A DNA stretch of 44,936 bases. Origin: Pauljensenia sp. (GTDB taxonomy: Bacteria; Actinomycetota; Actinomycetes; Actinomycetales; Actinomycetaceae). A model generated the notes under the pieces. That model had not been told where the DNA came from and made no database searches. It worked only from the letters and a program-made list of their open reading frames with translations. Made by a program: the position numbers and the translations under genes. Below, in pieces: positions 7,599 through 15,094 of the stretch. The stretch spans positions 1-44,936 of the forward strand of contig JASBZF010000003.1 in assembly GCA_029983625.1 (NCBI GenBank), read 5' to 3'. Each line of letters starts with the position of its first letter. Position 1 is the first letter of the stretch.

Positions 7599-8507
7599 AT
7601 GAGTGGTGGAGCAATCGAGCAGTGGAGCGACTATCTGTTGCACACCAAGGGACTGTCAGCGCATACGATTCGCGCGTATTCGGGGGATCTGAGGGCGCTG
7701 TGGGCGACGCTCGACTTTACGCCTGACACCTCCTGGGAGCATATTTCCCAGCGACTGACTACCCGTCGTATTCGTCTGTGGTTAGGGATCCAAGCCGAGC
7801 AAGGGGCATCGCGTTCCACACTTTCACGTCGCACTTGCGCTGTTCGTAATTTTTGCGCGTGGGCCGCAGAACGCGGATATCTGGACGCCGATCCTTCGCT
7901 GGGACTGCAGAGCGCACGGCCCGATCAGAGGCTGCCGCGCATCCTGTCAGCTCAGGATGTGGAGCGGCTTTTAGACGATGTGAGGAGCAGAACGAGCCAG
8001 GGGCCGATCGTTTTGCGTGATTGGGCAATCCTGGAGACGATCTACGCTTCTGGGATGCGAGTGAGCGAATTAAGCGGTCTTGACCTTGATTCGGTGGATC
8101 TTCTCGCACAGACAGCCAGGGTGATCGGTAAAGGCAATAAAGAACGAATCGTTCCGCTGTCACTCCTCGCAGCACAAGCGATCGGGGAGTGGATCGATCG
8201 AGGACGACCCGAATACGTGAATATGCGATCCGGTAGAGCTCTTTTTCTCGGGGAACGCGGTGCTCGGATTAACCCGAGAGTCGTGCGCAAGATGCTTCAT
8301 CTTGAAACAGCTCGCGCCGGTGTCGCAGATCTTGCTCCACATGCGCTTCGACATTCTGCGGCGACGCACCTCCTGCAAGGCGGAGCGGATCTACGCACGG
8401 TCCAAGAGATTTTGGGGCACTCGTCCTTACAGACCACTCAGCGCTATACCCATGTTGATTCTCAGCGTCTTGCAGCGATTTATCGGCAGGCTCATCCGCG
8501 AGCTTAA
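7599..8507 (+). CDS. xerC: Tyrosine recombinase XerC
   Basis: XerC with XerD resolves chromosome dimers at dif. The N-terminal SAM-like core-binding domain (residues ~1-105) is followed by the catalytic domain with all expected residues: Arg154 (GMRVSELSG), Lys178 (GKGNKER), His248 and Arg251 (PHALRHSAATHLL), His274 (LGHSS) and the nucleophile Tyr283 (QRYTHVD). The 302-residue length matches chromosomal Xer proteins, not phage integrases. The position directly after dprA is the usual xerC site in actinobacteria. The start is ATG without a ribosome binding site. Confidence 0.93.
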   Translation: MSGGAIEQWSDYLLHTKGLSAHTIRAYSGDLRALWATLDFTPDTSWEHISQRLTTRRIRLWLGIQAEQGASRSTLSRRTCAVRNFCAWAAERGYLDADPSLGLQSARPDQRLPRILSAQDVERLLDDVRSRTSQGPIVLRDWAILETIYASGMRVSELSGLDLDSVDLLAQTARVIGKGNKERIVPLSLLAAQAIGEWIDRGRPEYVNMRSGRALFLGERGARINPRVVRKMLHLETARAGVADLAPHALRHSAATHLLQGGADLRTVQEILGHSSLQTTQRYTHVDSQRLAAIYRQAHPRA

Positions 8508-8521
8508 AGTCTTGCGCTGCT

Positions 8522-8998
8522 TCATTCCCAGGGTTTGAGTCCGAGGGGACCTTGCAGCATTCGGAGGGGATTGATGTAGTGATCTCCCGGAAGTTTTGCG
8601 CCCCAATGCAGTCCCGCAGGCTGATGTCCATCGATGAGGAGGCCGATCGCTTGGCCGGGGAGTACTTCTTCGCCGACATCCACGAGTGCGATGACAGGTT
8701 CATAGGTGGAACGAATCTGTCCGTGTGATAGGGAAAGTACCGGTCTGTCAGCCAGGACTCCCGCGAAGGCAACCCGTCCTGCTGCGGGGGCAAGGATCAA
8801 GCTTCCGCTCTTCAGATCAAGATCCACTCCTCGATGTCCTTTTAACCAGGGGCGTGCGGGTGGATCGAAGGGACGTATGACGGACACGTGCTGTGATGCA
8901 GGCCAACGCCACGGCTCAACTGTTGCATTTTCTTGGGGAGGGTGCATGAAGAGCATCGGTATGAGGACCGGGGTGAAAAGAGCGAGTATGCGGTGCAT
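8522..8998 (-). CDS. M23 family peptidase-like secreted protein with incomplete metal site
   Basis: LytM/M23 domains cleave peptidoglycan cross-links or activate amidases. The first 20 residues (MHRILALFTPVLIPMLFMHP) look like a signal peptide or anchor. The domain shows GHRGVDLDL (His55, Asp59), APAAGRVAFAGV and LHWGAKLPGDHYINPLRML. The expected H-x-H motif is G-L-H here: His131 is kept but its partner is Gly129. Loss of one zinc-site His may make it non-catalytic; I believe related actinobacterial proteins beside rpsB also read LHWG, but could not check. At 158 residues it is short. It converges with xerC (14-bp gap) and diverges from rpsB. An in-frame stop upstream limits the start to 8998 or later. 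Confidence 0.85.
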   Translation of the reverse strand: MHRILALFTPVLIPMLFMHPPQENATVEPWRWPASQHVSVIRPFDPPARPWLKGHRGVDLDLKSGSLILAPAAGRVAFAGVLADRPVLSLSHGQIRSTYEPVIALVDVGEEVLPGQAIGLLIDGHQPAGLHWGAKLPGDHYINPLRMLQGPLGLKPWE

Positions 8999-9139
8999 AG
9001 TTCATGATGGCGTGCAGTGTGATGCTTCAAGCGTCTTATTGTGTGTGGATTGTGGACGAGGGCGGTGGGGCCGCACTTGTGAATATTGTGAGCGATAAGG
9101 GTCACAATTCGGGTTTCAAGAGCAAGATCGAGCATGGTC

Positions 9140-9145
9140 TAAACT
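9140..9145 (+). promoter_or_regulatory. Weak -10 candidate upstream of rpsB
   Basis: TAAACT fits TANNNT. It lies ~100 nt before the hairpin array of the rpsB leader, so transcription from here would include the whole array. The best -35-like match, TTTCAA at 9114-9119, is 20 nt away, too far for a standard promoter. The rest of the 344-bp gene-free stretch 8999-9342 holds the leader and two TGTGGA-containing 9-mers (9044-9059) that weakly resemble inverted DnaA boxes. Confidence 0.25.
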
Positions 9146-9247
9146 GAGTGAGCACCTGCGCGCAGGTGACTTCGCGCGCCGTTTCTATGCCGCGTCATTG
9201 TGAGCGGTTTAGGACATGTCGATTCGGTCCTCTTCGTAGGCTTTCGA

Positions 9248-9330
9248 CGGTTACGGCGCTAGGGCCCCGACAACCCGTCAGGGGCAATAACCGAATTGGG
9301 AGTTCGCTCCCACGATCCCGCGTAAGCGGG
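9248..9330 (+). promoter_or_regulatory. Multi-hairpin mRNA leader of rpsB
   Basis: Three structures lie in a row directly before the rpsB ribosome binding site. (1) CGGTTA (9248-9253) pairs with TAACCG (9288-9293), enclosing GCCCCGAC-aaccc-GTC(a)GGGGC (9264-9285). (2) TGGGAG-TTCG-CTCCCA (9297-9312) has a UUCG tetraloop. (3) CCCGC-GTAA-GCGGG (9317-9330) has a GNRA tetraloop and abuts GGAAGGA (9331-9337). The compact array suggests autogenous control by S2, as known for rpsB-tsf in other bacteria; the ligand is inference. Confidence 0.55.
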
Positions 9331-9342
9331 GGAAGGACGATC

Positions 9343-10191
9343 ATGGCAGTCGTTACCATGCGTCAGCTCCTCGAGTCCGGTGTCCACTTCGGACATCAGA
9401 CCCGCCGTTGGAACCCGAAGATGAAGCGTTTCATCCTCACCGAGCGCAACGGCATTTACATCATCGATCTTCAGCAGACGATCGCCGATATCGATATCGC
9501 CTATGACTTCGTGAAGCAGACGGTTGCTCACGGTGGTTCGATCCTTTTTGTCGGCACAAAGAAGCAGGCGCAAGAGGCCGTCGCAGAGCAGGCGCAGCGC
9601 GTGGGAATGCCCTACGTGAATCACCGCTGGCTCGGCGGTATGCTCACTAACTTCTCGACCGTTTCCAAGCGTCTCCAGCGCCTTAAGGAACTTGAGCAGA
9701 TCGACTTTGATGATGTTGCTTCTTCGGGGCGGACCAAGAAGGAACTTCTCATGATGCGCCGCGAGAAGGACAAGCTCTCGCGTACCCTCGGTGGTATCCG
9801 CGACATGGTGAAGGTGCCTTCGGCTGTGTGGATCGTGGATCCCAAGAAGGAACACCTCGCGGTTTGCGAAGCGCGTAAGCTCAACATCCCGATTGTTGCG
9901 ATTCTCGATACGAATGCGGATCCGGATGAGGTTGATTACCGTATTCCCGGCAACGATGATGCCATCCGCGCCGTCGCTCTGCTGACCCGTGTGATCGCTG
10001 ACGCTGTTGCAGAGGGTCTTCTTGCGCGCTCTGAAACTCGTAAGTCAGCCGGTTCGACTGAGACCGTTGCTGAGCCTCTTGCCGAGTGGGAACGTGAACT
10101 CCTCGAGGGTGAGACCGTGGATCCCGTCGTTGAGGTTGCCAGTGAGGAAACGGTCGTCGAGGCCGAGACCCCCGCACCCGCACAGGACTGA
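9343..10191 (+). CDS. rpsB: 30S ribosomal protein S2
   Basis: S2 is a late-assembling protein of the 30S subunit that helps S1 binding. The start MAVVTMRQLLESGVHFGHQTRRWNPKMKRFI is the family N-terminus, and GIYIIDLQQT, FVGTKKQAQ, YVNHRWLGGMLTNF, IVDPKKE and PIVAILDTNADPDEVDYRIPGNDDAIRA follow. An acidic tail (VEVASEETVVEAETPAPAQD) ends the 282-residue protein, as in other actinobacteria. The frame stays open upstream to 9148, but the ATG at 9343 is set by AAGGA 5 nt ahead and by family alignment. tsf follows after 27 nt. Confidence 0.98.
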   Translation: MAVVTMRQLLESGVHFGHQTRRWNPKMKRFILTERNGIYIIDLQQTIADIDIAYDFVKQTVAHGGSILFVGTKKQAQEAVAEQAQRVGMPYVNHRWLGGMLTNFSTVSKRLQRLKELEQIDFDDVASSGRTKKELLMMRREKDKLSRTLGGIRDMVKVPSAVWIVDPKKEHLAVCEARKLNIPIVAILDTNADPDEVDYRIPGNDDAIRAVALLTRVIADAVAEGLLARSETRKSAGSTETVAEPLAEWERELLEGETVDPVVEVASEETVVEAETPAPAQD

Positions 10192-10218
10192 GCCCTACCG
10201 GAACGAAAGGAAACGTCA

Positions 10219-11046
10219 ATGGCGAATTTCACCGCTGCCGACGTGAAGGCGCTGCGTGAGCAGACCGGCGCCGGAATGATGGATGTCAAGAAGGCTCTCA
10301 CCGAGGCCGATGGCGATGCCGAGAAGGCGCTTGAGATTATCCGTCTGAAGGGTCTGAAGTCCCTCTCGAAGCGCGAGGGACGCCAGGCTTCTGCAGGTCT
10401 CCTCGCGGCTGAAGTTGACGGGGGCGTTGGTGTTCTCGTCGAGGTCAACTCTGAGACCGACTTCGTTGCGAAGAACCAGAAGTTTATCGATTTCGCAAAC
10501 GAGGTTCTCGCGGCTGCTGTTGCTTCGAAGGCAGCGGATCTTGAGTCTCTGCTTGCCGCACCCCTGGGGGATGAGACCGTTCAGGACAAGCTCAACGCTA
10601 TGGCTGCCGTCATCGGTGAGAAGCTTGAGATCCGCCGCGTGGTTCGTGTCGAGGGCGAGCACGTTGCTCTGTACCTCCACCAGACCAGCCCTGACCTGCC
10701 CCCGCAGGTTGGTGTTTTCGTCGTCACCGACGCCGCTGGTGCTGCCGTCGCTCACGACATTGCAATGCACGTTGCGGCCTACATGCCCGCTTACCTCGAT
10801 CGTGATCACGTCCCGGCTGATGTCCTTGAAAAGGAGCGTCAGACCCTCGTGAAGATCACCCTCGAAGAGGGCAAGCCGGAGAACATCGTGGATAAGATCG
10901 TCGCCGGTCGCCTTGAAGCGTACTTCAAGGACAATTGCCTGGTCGATCAGGCATTCGCGCGCGATCCTTCAAAGTCGGTCGCTCAGGTGCTCGCCGAGGC
11001 GGGCGCAACCGTGACGCAGTTCGTTCGCGTTCACGTCGGAGCCTGA
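10219..11046 (+). CDS. tsf: Translation elongation factor Ts
   Basis: EF-Ts exchanges GDP for GTP on EF-Tu. The N-terminal UBA-like domain (ANFTAADVKALREQTGAGMMDVKKALTEADGDAEKALEIIRLKGL) and the conserved EVNSETDFVAKNQKF segment are present. The core domain continues to DKIVAGRLEAYFKDNCLVDQAFARD. At 275 residues the length is normal. AAAGGAAA precedes the ATG. It forms an operon with rpsB and is closed by a strong hairpin at 11057-11083. Confidence 0.98.
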   Translation: MANFTAADVKALREQTGAGMMDVKKALTEADGDAEKALEIIRLKGLKSLSKREGRQASAGLLAAEVDGGVGVLVEVNSETDFVAKNQKFIDFANEVLAAAVASKAADLESLLAAPLGDETVQDKLNAMAAVIGEKLEIRRVVRVEGEHVALYLHQTSPDLPPQVGVFVVTDAAGAAVAHDIAMHVAAYMPAYLDRDHVPADVLEKERQTLVKITLEEGKPENIVDKIVAGRLEAYFKDNCLVDQAFARDPSKSVAQVLAEAGATVTQFVRVHVGA

Positions 11047-11056
11047 GCCAAGGTCG

Positions 11057-11083
11057 ATGGCCCCGCCCTTCGGGCGGGGCCAT
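11057..11083 (+). terminator. Hairpin terminator after tsf
   Basis: ATGGCCCCGCCC (11057-11068) pairs with GGGCGGGGCCAT (11072-11083) as a perfect 12-bp, very GC-rich stem around TTC. No U tract follows. It separates rpsB-tsf from pyrH-frr. Confidence 0.8.
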
Positions 11084-11133
11084 CACGGTACACGAGCCTT
11101 TCTGGATTTTCACCACTCCAAGGAGACCCGCAT

Positions 11134-11850
11134 ATGGCAAAACCCCGTAGAGTTCTTCTCAAACTGTCAGGAGAGGCATTTGGCGGCGGTGCCGTTGGCC
11201 TCGATCCCACAATCGTGAGAGACATTGCCTCTCAGATCGCCACCGCTGTTCGTCGTGGTGTCGAAGTTGCGATCGTTGTGGGTGGCGGTAATTTCTTCCG
11301 TGGTGCCGAGCTGGCTCGTGCGGGAATGGATCGTTCGCGTGCAGACTACATGGGGATGCTCGGCACGGTAATGAATGCGCTGGCACTTCAGGATTTCATT
11401 GAGCACTCGGGTGTTCCCGCGCGTGTCCAAAGTGCGATCACGATGACTCAAGTCGCAGAACCTTACATTCCGCTGCGTGCGATCCGTCATATGGACAAAG
11501 GTCGCGTGGTGATTTTCGGGGCAGGTGCAGGAATACCTTTCTTCTCCACGGATACTGTTTCCGCCCAACGTGCCCTTGAGACCCATTGCGATGAAATCCT
11601 CGTGGCAAAGAATGGCGGGGATGGAGTGTATGACGCGGATCCTCGAACGCACCCTCACGCCCGTAAACTCGATCATGTGACCTACTCGGATGCTCTCGCG
11701 AAGGAACTCAAGGTCGTCGATGCGACAGCATTGGCTCTGTGCAGGGACAATGGATTAACGATGCGAATCTTTGGGATGTCCGAACCAGGAAACGTAACCG
11801 CAGCACTTCTCGGTGAGGGAATCGGTACCCTTGTCGATGCCACAGACTGA
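11134..11850 (+). CDS. pyrH: UMP kinase
   Basis: PyrH phosphorylates UMP to UDP in pyrimidine nucleotide synthesis. The amino acid kinase fold is clear: RRVLLKLSGEAFGG, VAIVVGGGNFFRG, RADYMGMLGTVMNALALQ, FGAGAGIPFFSTDTVSAQRALE, LVAKNGGDGVYDADPR and the C-terminal MRIFGMSEPGNVTAALLGEGIGT. The 238 residues match bacterial UMP kinases. AAGGAG lies before the ATG. frr follows after 18 nt in the conserved pyrH-frr order. Confidence 0.98.
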   Translation: MAKPRRVLLKLSGEAFGGGAVGLDPTIVRDIASQIATAVRRGVEVAIVVGGGNFFRGAELARAGMDRSRADYMGMLGTVMNALALQDFIEHSGVPARVQSAITMTQVAEPYIPLRAIRHMDKGRVVIFGAGAGIPFFSTDTVSAQRALETHCDEILVAKNGGDGVYDADPRTHPHARKLDHVTYSDALAKELKVVDATALALCRDNGLTMRIFGMSEPGNVTAALLGEGIGTLVDATD

Positions 11851-11868
11851 ACAACATAGGAGCCACCA

Positions 11869-12426
11869 GTGATCGATGACATCCTCCTCGAAGCTGAGGA
11901 TAAGATGGGCCGCGCCGTTGAGGCAGCATCACACGAGTTCGGGAACATCCGCACGGGTCGCGCGACTGCGGGGATGTTCGACAAGATCCTCGTTGACTAC
12001 TACGGCGCGCCGACACCCATGCAACAGCTTGCATCTTTCCAGATTCCAGAGGCACGCACTGTCCTCATTTCTCCCTTTGACCGAAGTGCTACGGCTGAGA
12101 TCCTCAAAGCCCTGCGTGAATCCGATCTCGGTGTGAACCCGACGGATGATGGAAACGTCATCCGCGTGGTTTTCCCTGCCCTTACGCAGGAACGCCGTCG
12201 GGAGTACGTGAAGCTGGCAAAAACGAAAGCTGAAGATGCGCGCGTCGCTGTCCGTAACATCCGCCGCAAGGCAAAAGAATCCCTTGATCGTCTGAAGAAA
12301 GACGGTGAAGCCGGAGAAGACGAGGTCGAGCGCGCAGAAAAGAGCCTTGAAACGCTCACGAAGAGCCATGTTGATCAGATCGATAAGCTCCTCGCTTCAA
12401 AGGAAAGTGAACTCCTGACCCTGTGA
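11869..12426 (+). CDS. frr: Ribosome recycling factor
   Basis: RRF splits post-termination ribosomes with EF-G. The 185-residue protein has the family pattern: long-helix start DDILLEAEDKMGRAVEAASHEFGNIRTGRAT, the domain II hinge (DYYGAPTPMQQLASFQIPEARTVLISPFD) and the return helices NIRRKAKESLDRLKKDGEAGEDEVERAEK. The start is GTG after AGGAG. The stop overlaps the GTG of cdsA as GTGA. Confidence 0.98.
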   Translation: MIDDILLEAEDKMGRAVEAASHEFGNIRTGRATAGMFDKILVDYYGAPTPMQQLASFQIPEARTVLISPFDRSATAEILKALRESDLGVNPTDDGNVIRVVFPALTQERRREYVKLAKTKAEDARVAVRNIRRKAKESLDRLKKDGEAGEDEVERAEKSLETLTKSHVDQIDKLLASKESELLTL

Positions 12427-13304
12427 GCCCGATGAATTCCCCTTCGCTCCTGAGTCGGATCCTGCGTCCGCTTCCGACTCAGGAGGGGAAGCCTCTCGCT
12501 GCGACCGGTCGCGCCGGTCGCCATTTACCCGCTGCTCTCACAACGGGAGCTGTACTGATCGCTGCAGCGGGTCTCCCTCTTTTCTTCGCGCCTGCCGTGT
12601 ATGTCGCGGTCATCTGCATTTTCATCCTCGGCGCCTTATGGGAACTGGGGGGCGCTTTCGCGCGTCTGGGTACTCACCTCACAATGGCTCCGCTTTACGT
12701 GGGTGCGATCGGTATGGCGGTATGCGCCTGGACTCTTGGCGCAGAAGCCCTCCTTTTCGCTCTTTACGCAACGGTATTTGCTTGCGTAGCGTGGCGGATT
12801 CTGGATTCAGAACCAAAGGGGAGAGTCAGCGATGTTGTCTCCTCGGTCTTCGCTGCGGTGTACGTGCCTTTCCTCGCCTCCTTCGTCCTTTTGATGCTCA
12901 GAGACTTTGGCCCCTGGCTGATCCTCATCTACATCGCCCTCGTAGTGGCCAATGACACAGGAGGCTGGGCTGTCGGTGTCATGATGGGCAAGCATCCTAT
13001 GGCCCCTAAACTTTCACCGAAAAAATCCTGGGAGGGATTCATCGGCTCTGCGTGCGCAACGATCGTCGTGGGTGTGGGATCTTTCCTTGCTTTTGACGGA
13101 CACTGGGCCTTCGGATTGCTTGCTGGGATCGGGGCGTGTGTGATCGGCACAATCGGAGACCTGACTGAATCGTTGATGAAACGTGAAGCGGGACTTAAAG
13201 ATATGTCGCGTCTTCTCCCTGGGCACGGTGGTCTTCTTGATCGCCTCGATGCGCTTTTAATGGTCGCGCCCTTTATGCACCTCATCTACTCTCTTGCTTT
13301 CTAG
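12423..13304 (+). CDS. cdsA: Phosphatidate cytidylyltransferase (CDP-diacylglycerol synthase)
   Basis: CdsA makes CDP-diacylglycerol from phosphatidate and CTP for membrane phospholipid synthesis. The 293-residue protein is highly hydrophobic with about seven to eight membrane segments. It ends with the family signature TESLMKREAGLKDMSRLLPGHGGLLDRLD, which carries the metal and substrate residues. LSPKKSWEGFIG in the cytoplasmic loop is also typical. GTG at 12423 overlaps the frr stop; ATG at 12432 is the alternative. Confidence 0.95.
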   Translation: MSPMNSPSLLSRILRPLPTQEGKPLAATGRAGRHLPAALTTGAVLIAAAGLPLFFAPAVYVAVICIFILGALWELGGAFARLGTHLTMAPLYVGAIGMAVCAWTLGAEALLFALYATVFACVAWRILDSEPKGRVSDVVSSVFAAVYVPFLASFVLLMLRDFGPWLILIYIALVVANDTGGWAVGVMMGKHPMAPKLSPKKSWEGFIGSACATIVVGVGSFLAFDGHWAFGLLAGIGACVIGTIGDLTESLMKREAGLKDMSRLLPGHGGLLDRLDALLMVAPFMHLIYSLAF

Positions 13305-13311
13305 GAGTCTT

Positions 13312-14550
13312 GTGAGCACACGCGCTGGTATGCCTCGTCCTGAGGTGCGTCCGACCGATCAGCCACCCGAAGGGGCTGTGAGCGCGGATGCTCAGCCGAT
13401 GCTTTCTTTCACTCCGAAGCGACGAGGGAAAGCTCCAACGCATCTGGTGGATCTCGATTTAGCCGCCCGCAAGAAGGCGCTCACAGATCTGGGGTTACCC
13501 GCTTTTCGTGCCGATCAGCTGTCGCGGCACTACTTTGATCGTTTCACCGTAGATCTTCAGCAGATGCCAGACATCCCTGCGTCGATGCGTGACGCGATTG
13601 CCTCCTTACTTCCATCCCTTGTCGAGCCGGTCATTACTCAGCGGGCCGATGAAGGCATGACCCTGAAACATCTATGGCGACTTTTTGATGGTGCCACGGT
13701 GGAATCGGTTCTCATGCGCTACCCCCAACGCACCACACTGTGCGTCTCCTCTCAGGCGGGCTGCGGAATGGCGTGTCCTTTCTGTGCAACCGGGCAGATG
13801 GGACTTTCGCGTAATCTTTCAACCGCTGAAATTATCGATCAGGTACGTCAAGCTCAGTTTGCCTGTCGCACAGGTGAACTTTCGGGTGGACCGACCCGTC
13901 TGACGAACATCGTGTTCATGGGTATGGGGGAACCTTTGGCAAACTACAAGGCCGTCATCGCGGCGTTGCATCGCCTGATCGACCCGAGCCCTGAAGGTTT
14001 TGGAATGTCAGCGCGTCACATCACGGTGTCCACAGTTGGCCTTGTCCCTGCAATCGACAAGCTTGCACGCGAAGGGCTTCCTGTGACACTGGCCATCTCA
14101 CTGCACGCTCCTGATGATGATTTGCGTGATGAGCTCATTCCGGTGAACTCGCGATGGAAGGTGGCGGAGTTACTCGATGCTGCTCGACGTTACTTCCTGG
14201 CTACAGGGAGGCGGGTATCAATCGAATACGCACTCATCAAAGACATGAACGATCACGTCAGACGAGCAAAACTCCTCGCAGATGAACTCAATGCACGAGG
14301 TAAAGGATGGGCGCACGTCAATCCAATTCCTTTGAATCCGACACCGGGAACGATCTGGACAGCCTCGACACGACGCGCACAGAACGCATTTCTTGCGACT
14401 CTGCGCGACAATGGGATCTCAACCTCGATCCGCGACACACGCGGGTCCGATATCGATGGAGCATGTGGACAGCTTGCGACTGCGGTAAAGGATTCGCATC
14501 GATCTGCAGAGCTGAACACTTTGGAAGGAAATAAGAGGGCCAATGAGTGA
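13312..14550 (+). CDS. rlmN: 23S rRNA/tRNA C2-adenine methyltransferase RlmN
   Basis: RlmN is a radical SAM enzyme that methylates A2503 of 23S rRNA and A37 of some tRNAs. The cluster motif C-x3-C-x2-C is at Cys151, Cys155 and Cys158 (SSQAGCGMACPFCATGQMG). FMGMGEPLANYKAV, HITVSTVGLVPAI and SLHAPDDDLRDELIPVN are the SAM and substrate segments. Cys385 (GACGQL) matches the C-terminal reactive Cys. An N-terminal extension of ~40 residues precedes the family start. GTG at 13312 with GGAG at 13304-13307 is chosen over TTG 13294. It overlaps the next gene by 8 nt. Confidence 0.95.
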   Translation: MSTRAGMPRPEVRPTDQPPEGAVSADAQPMLSFTPKRRGKAPTHLVDLDLAARKKALTDLGLPAFRADQLSRHYFDRFTVDLQQMPDIPASMRDAIASLLPSLVEPVITQRADEGMTLKHLWRLFDGATVESVLMRYPQRTTLCVSSQAGCGMACPFCATGQMGLSRNLSTAEIIDQVRQAQFACRTGELSGGPTRLTNIVFMGMGEPLANYKAVIAALHRLIDPSPEGFGMSARHITVSTVGLVPAIDKLAREGLPVTLAISLHAPDDDLRDELIPVNSRWKVAELLDAARRYFLATGRRVSIEYALIKDMNDHVRRAKLLADELNARGKGWAHVNPIPLNPTPGTIWTASTRRAQNAFLATLRDNGISTSIRDTRGSDIDGACGQLATAVKDSHRSAELNTLEGNKRANE

Positions 14551-15094
14551 CGCATTCCCCACGACGGGTTTTTGGAAGCACGGTTACGCACCGGAATGCG
14601 TGGATGCCTTCTTCAAGGATGCGCGCAGTGCCTACGAGGGCGGGGTCCCAGCTGAACAGTTCTCAGCTCAGCAGGTCCGTCAAGCGACCTTCCCTTTAAA
14701 ACGCCGCGGATATCAAATCGACGCTGTCGATGCGGCGATGAATCGTCTTGAGGCGGCTTTTGTGCAGAGAGATCGCGCTGACCACGTTGCGGTAAACGGT
14801 GAGTCTGCTTGGTTAGAGCAAGTTGCTGATCGGGCAACAACTCTTTACGAGCGTCTCCTGCGTCCTCGTGGTGAGCGTTTTGCGAATCCAGAATCCGGGC
14901 GAGGCTATGACAAAAATGCGGTGGACGATCTGCTTGATCGTCTCGCCGCCTATTTCGATGCGGGCGAACCCCTCAGCGTTGACGAGGTTCGTCTTTCGGT
15001 GTTCCGTCCTGCACGAGGGAAAAAGGCATACGCTGAAGGCCCGGTTGATGCGTATTTGGGGCGTGCCGTCGAGATTCTGCTCGCTGTCGAATGA
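14543..15094 (+). CDS. DivIVA-domain-like protein with two repeats
   Basis: The 183-residue soluble protein has two copies of a short DivIVA-like module: GYAPECVDAFFKDARSAYEGG...VRQATFPLKRRGYQIDAVDAAMNRLEAAF and GYDKNAVDDLLDRLAAYFDAGEPLSVDEVRLSVFRPARGKKAYAEGPVDAYLGRAVEILL. Each holds a Gly-Tyr/Ala-Tyr plus Val-Asp core. Full DivIVA/Wag31 proteins carry long coiled coils, which are missing here, so this is not the polar-growth DivIVA itself. The role is unknown; cell division or envelope organisation is suggested only by the family. It overlaps rlmN (8 nt) and dxr (ATGA). Confidence 0.8.
   Translation: MSDAFPTTGFWKHGYAPECVDAFFKDARSAYEGGVPAEQFSAQQVRQATFPLKRRGYQIDAVDAAMNRLEAAFVQRDRADHVAVNGESAWLEQVADRATTLYERLLRPRGERFANPESGRGYDKNAVDDLLDRLAAYFDAGEPLSVDEVRLSVFRPARGKKAYAEGPVDAYLGRAVEILLAVE

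Noticed and set aside
7599..8507. Integrase of a mobile element
   Set aside because: The length, the position after dprA and the lack of flanking repeats or cargo fit chromosomal XerC.
9148..9342. Open frame in phase with rpsB that would extend S2 by 65 residues
   Set aside because: The extension is Arg/Ser-rich without family similarity, overlaps the hairpin leader, and the AAGGA site fits ATG 9343.
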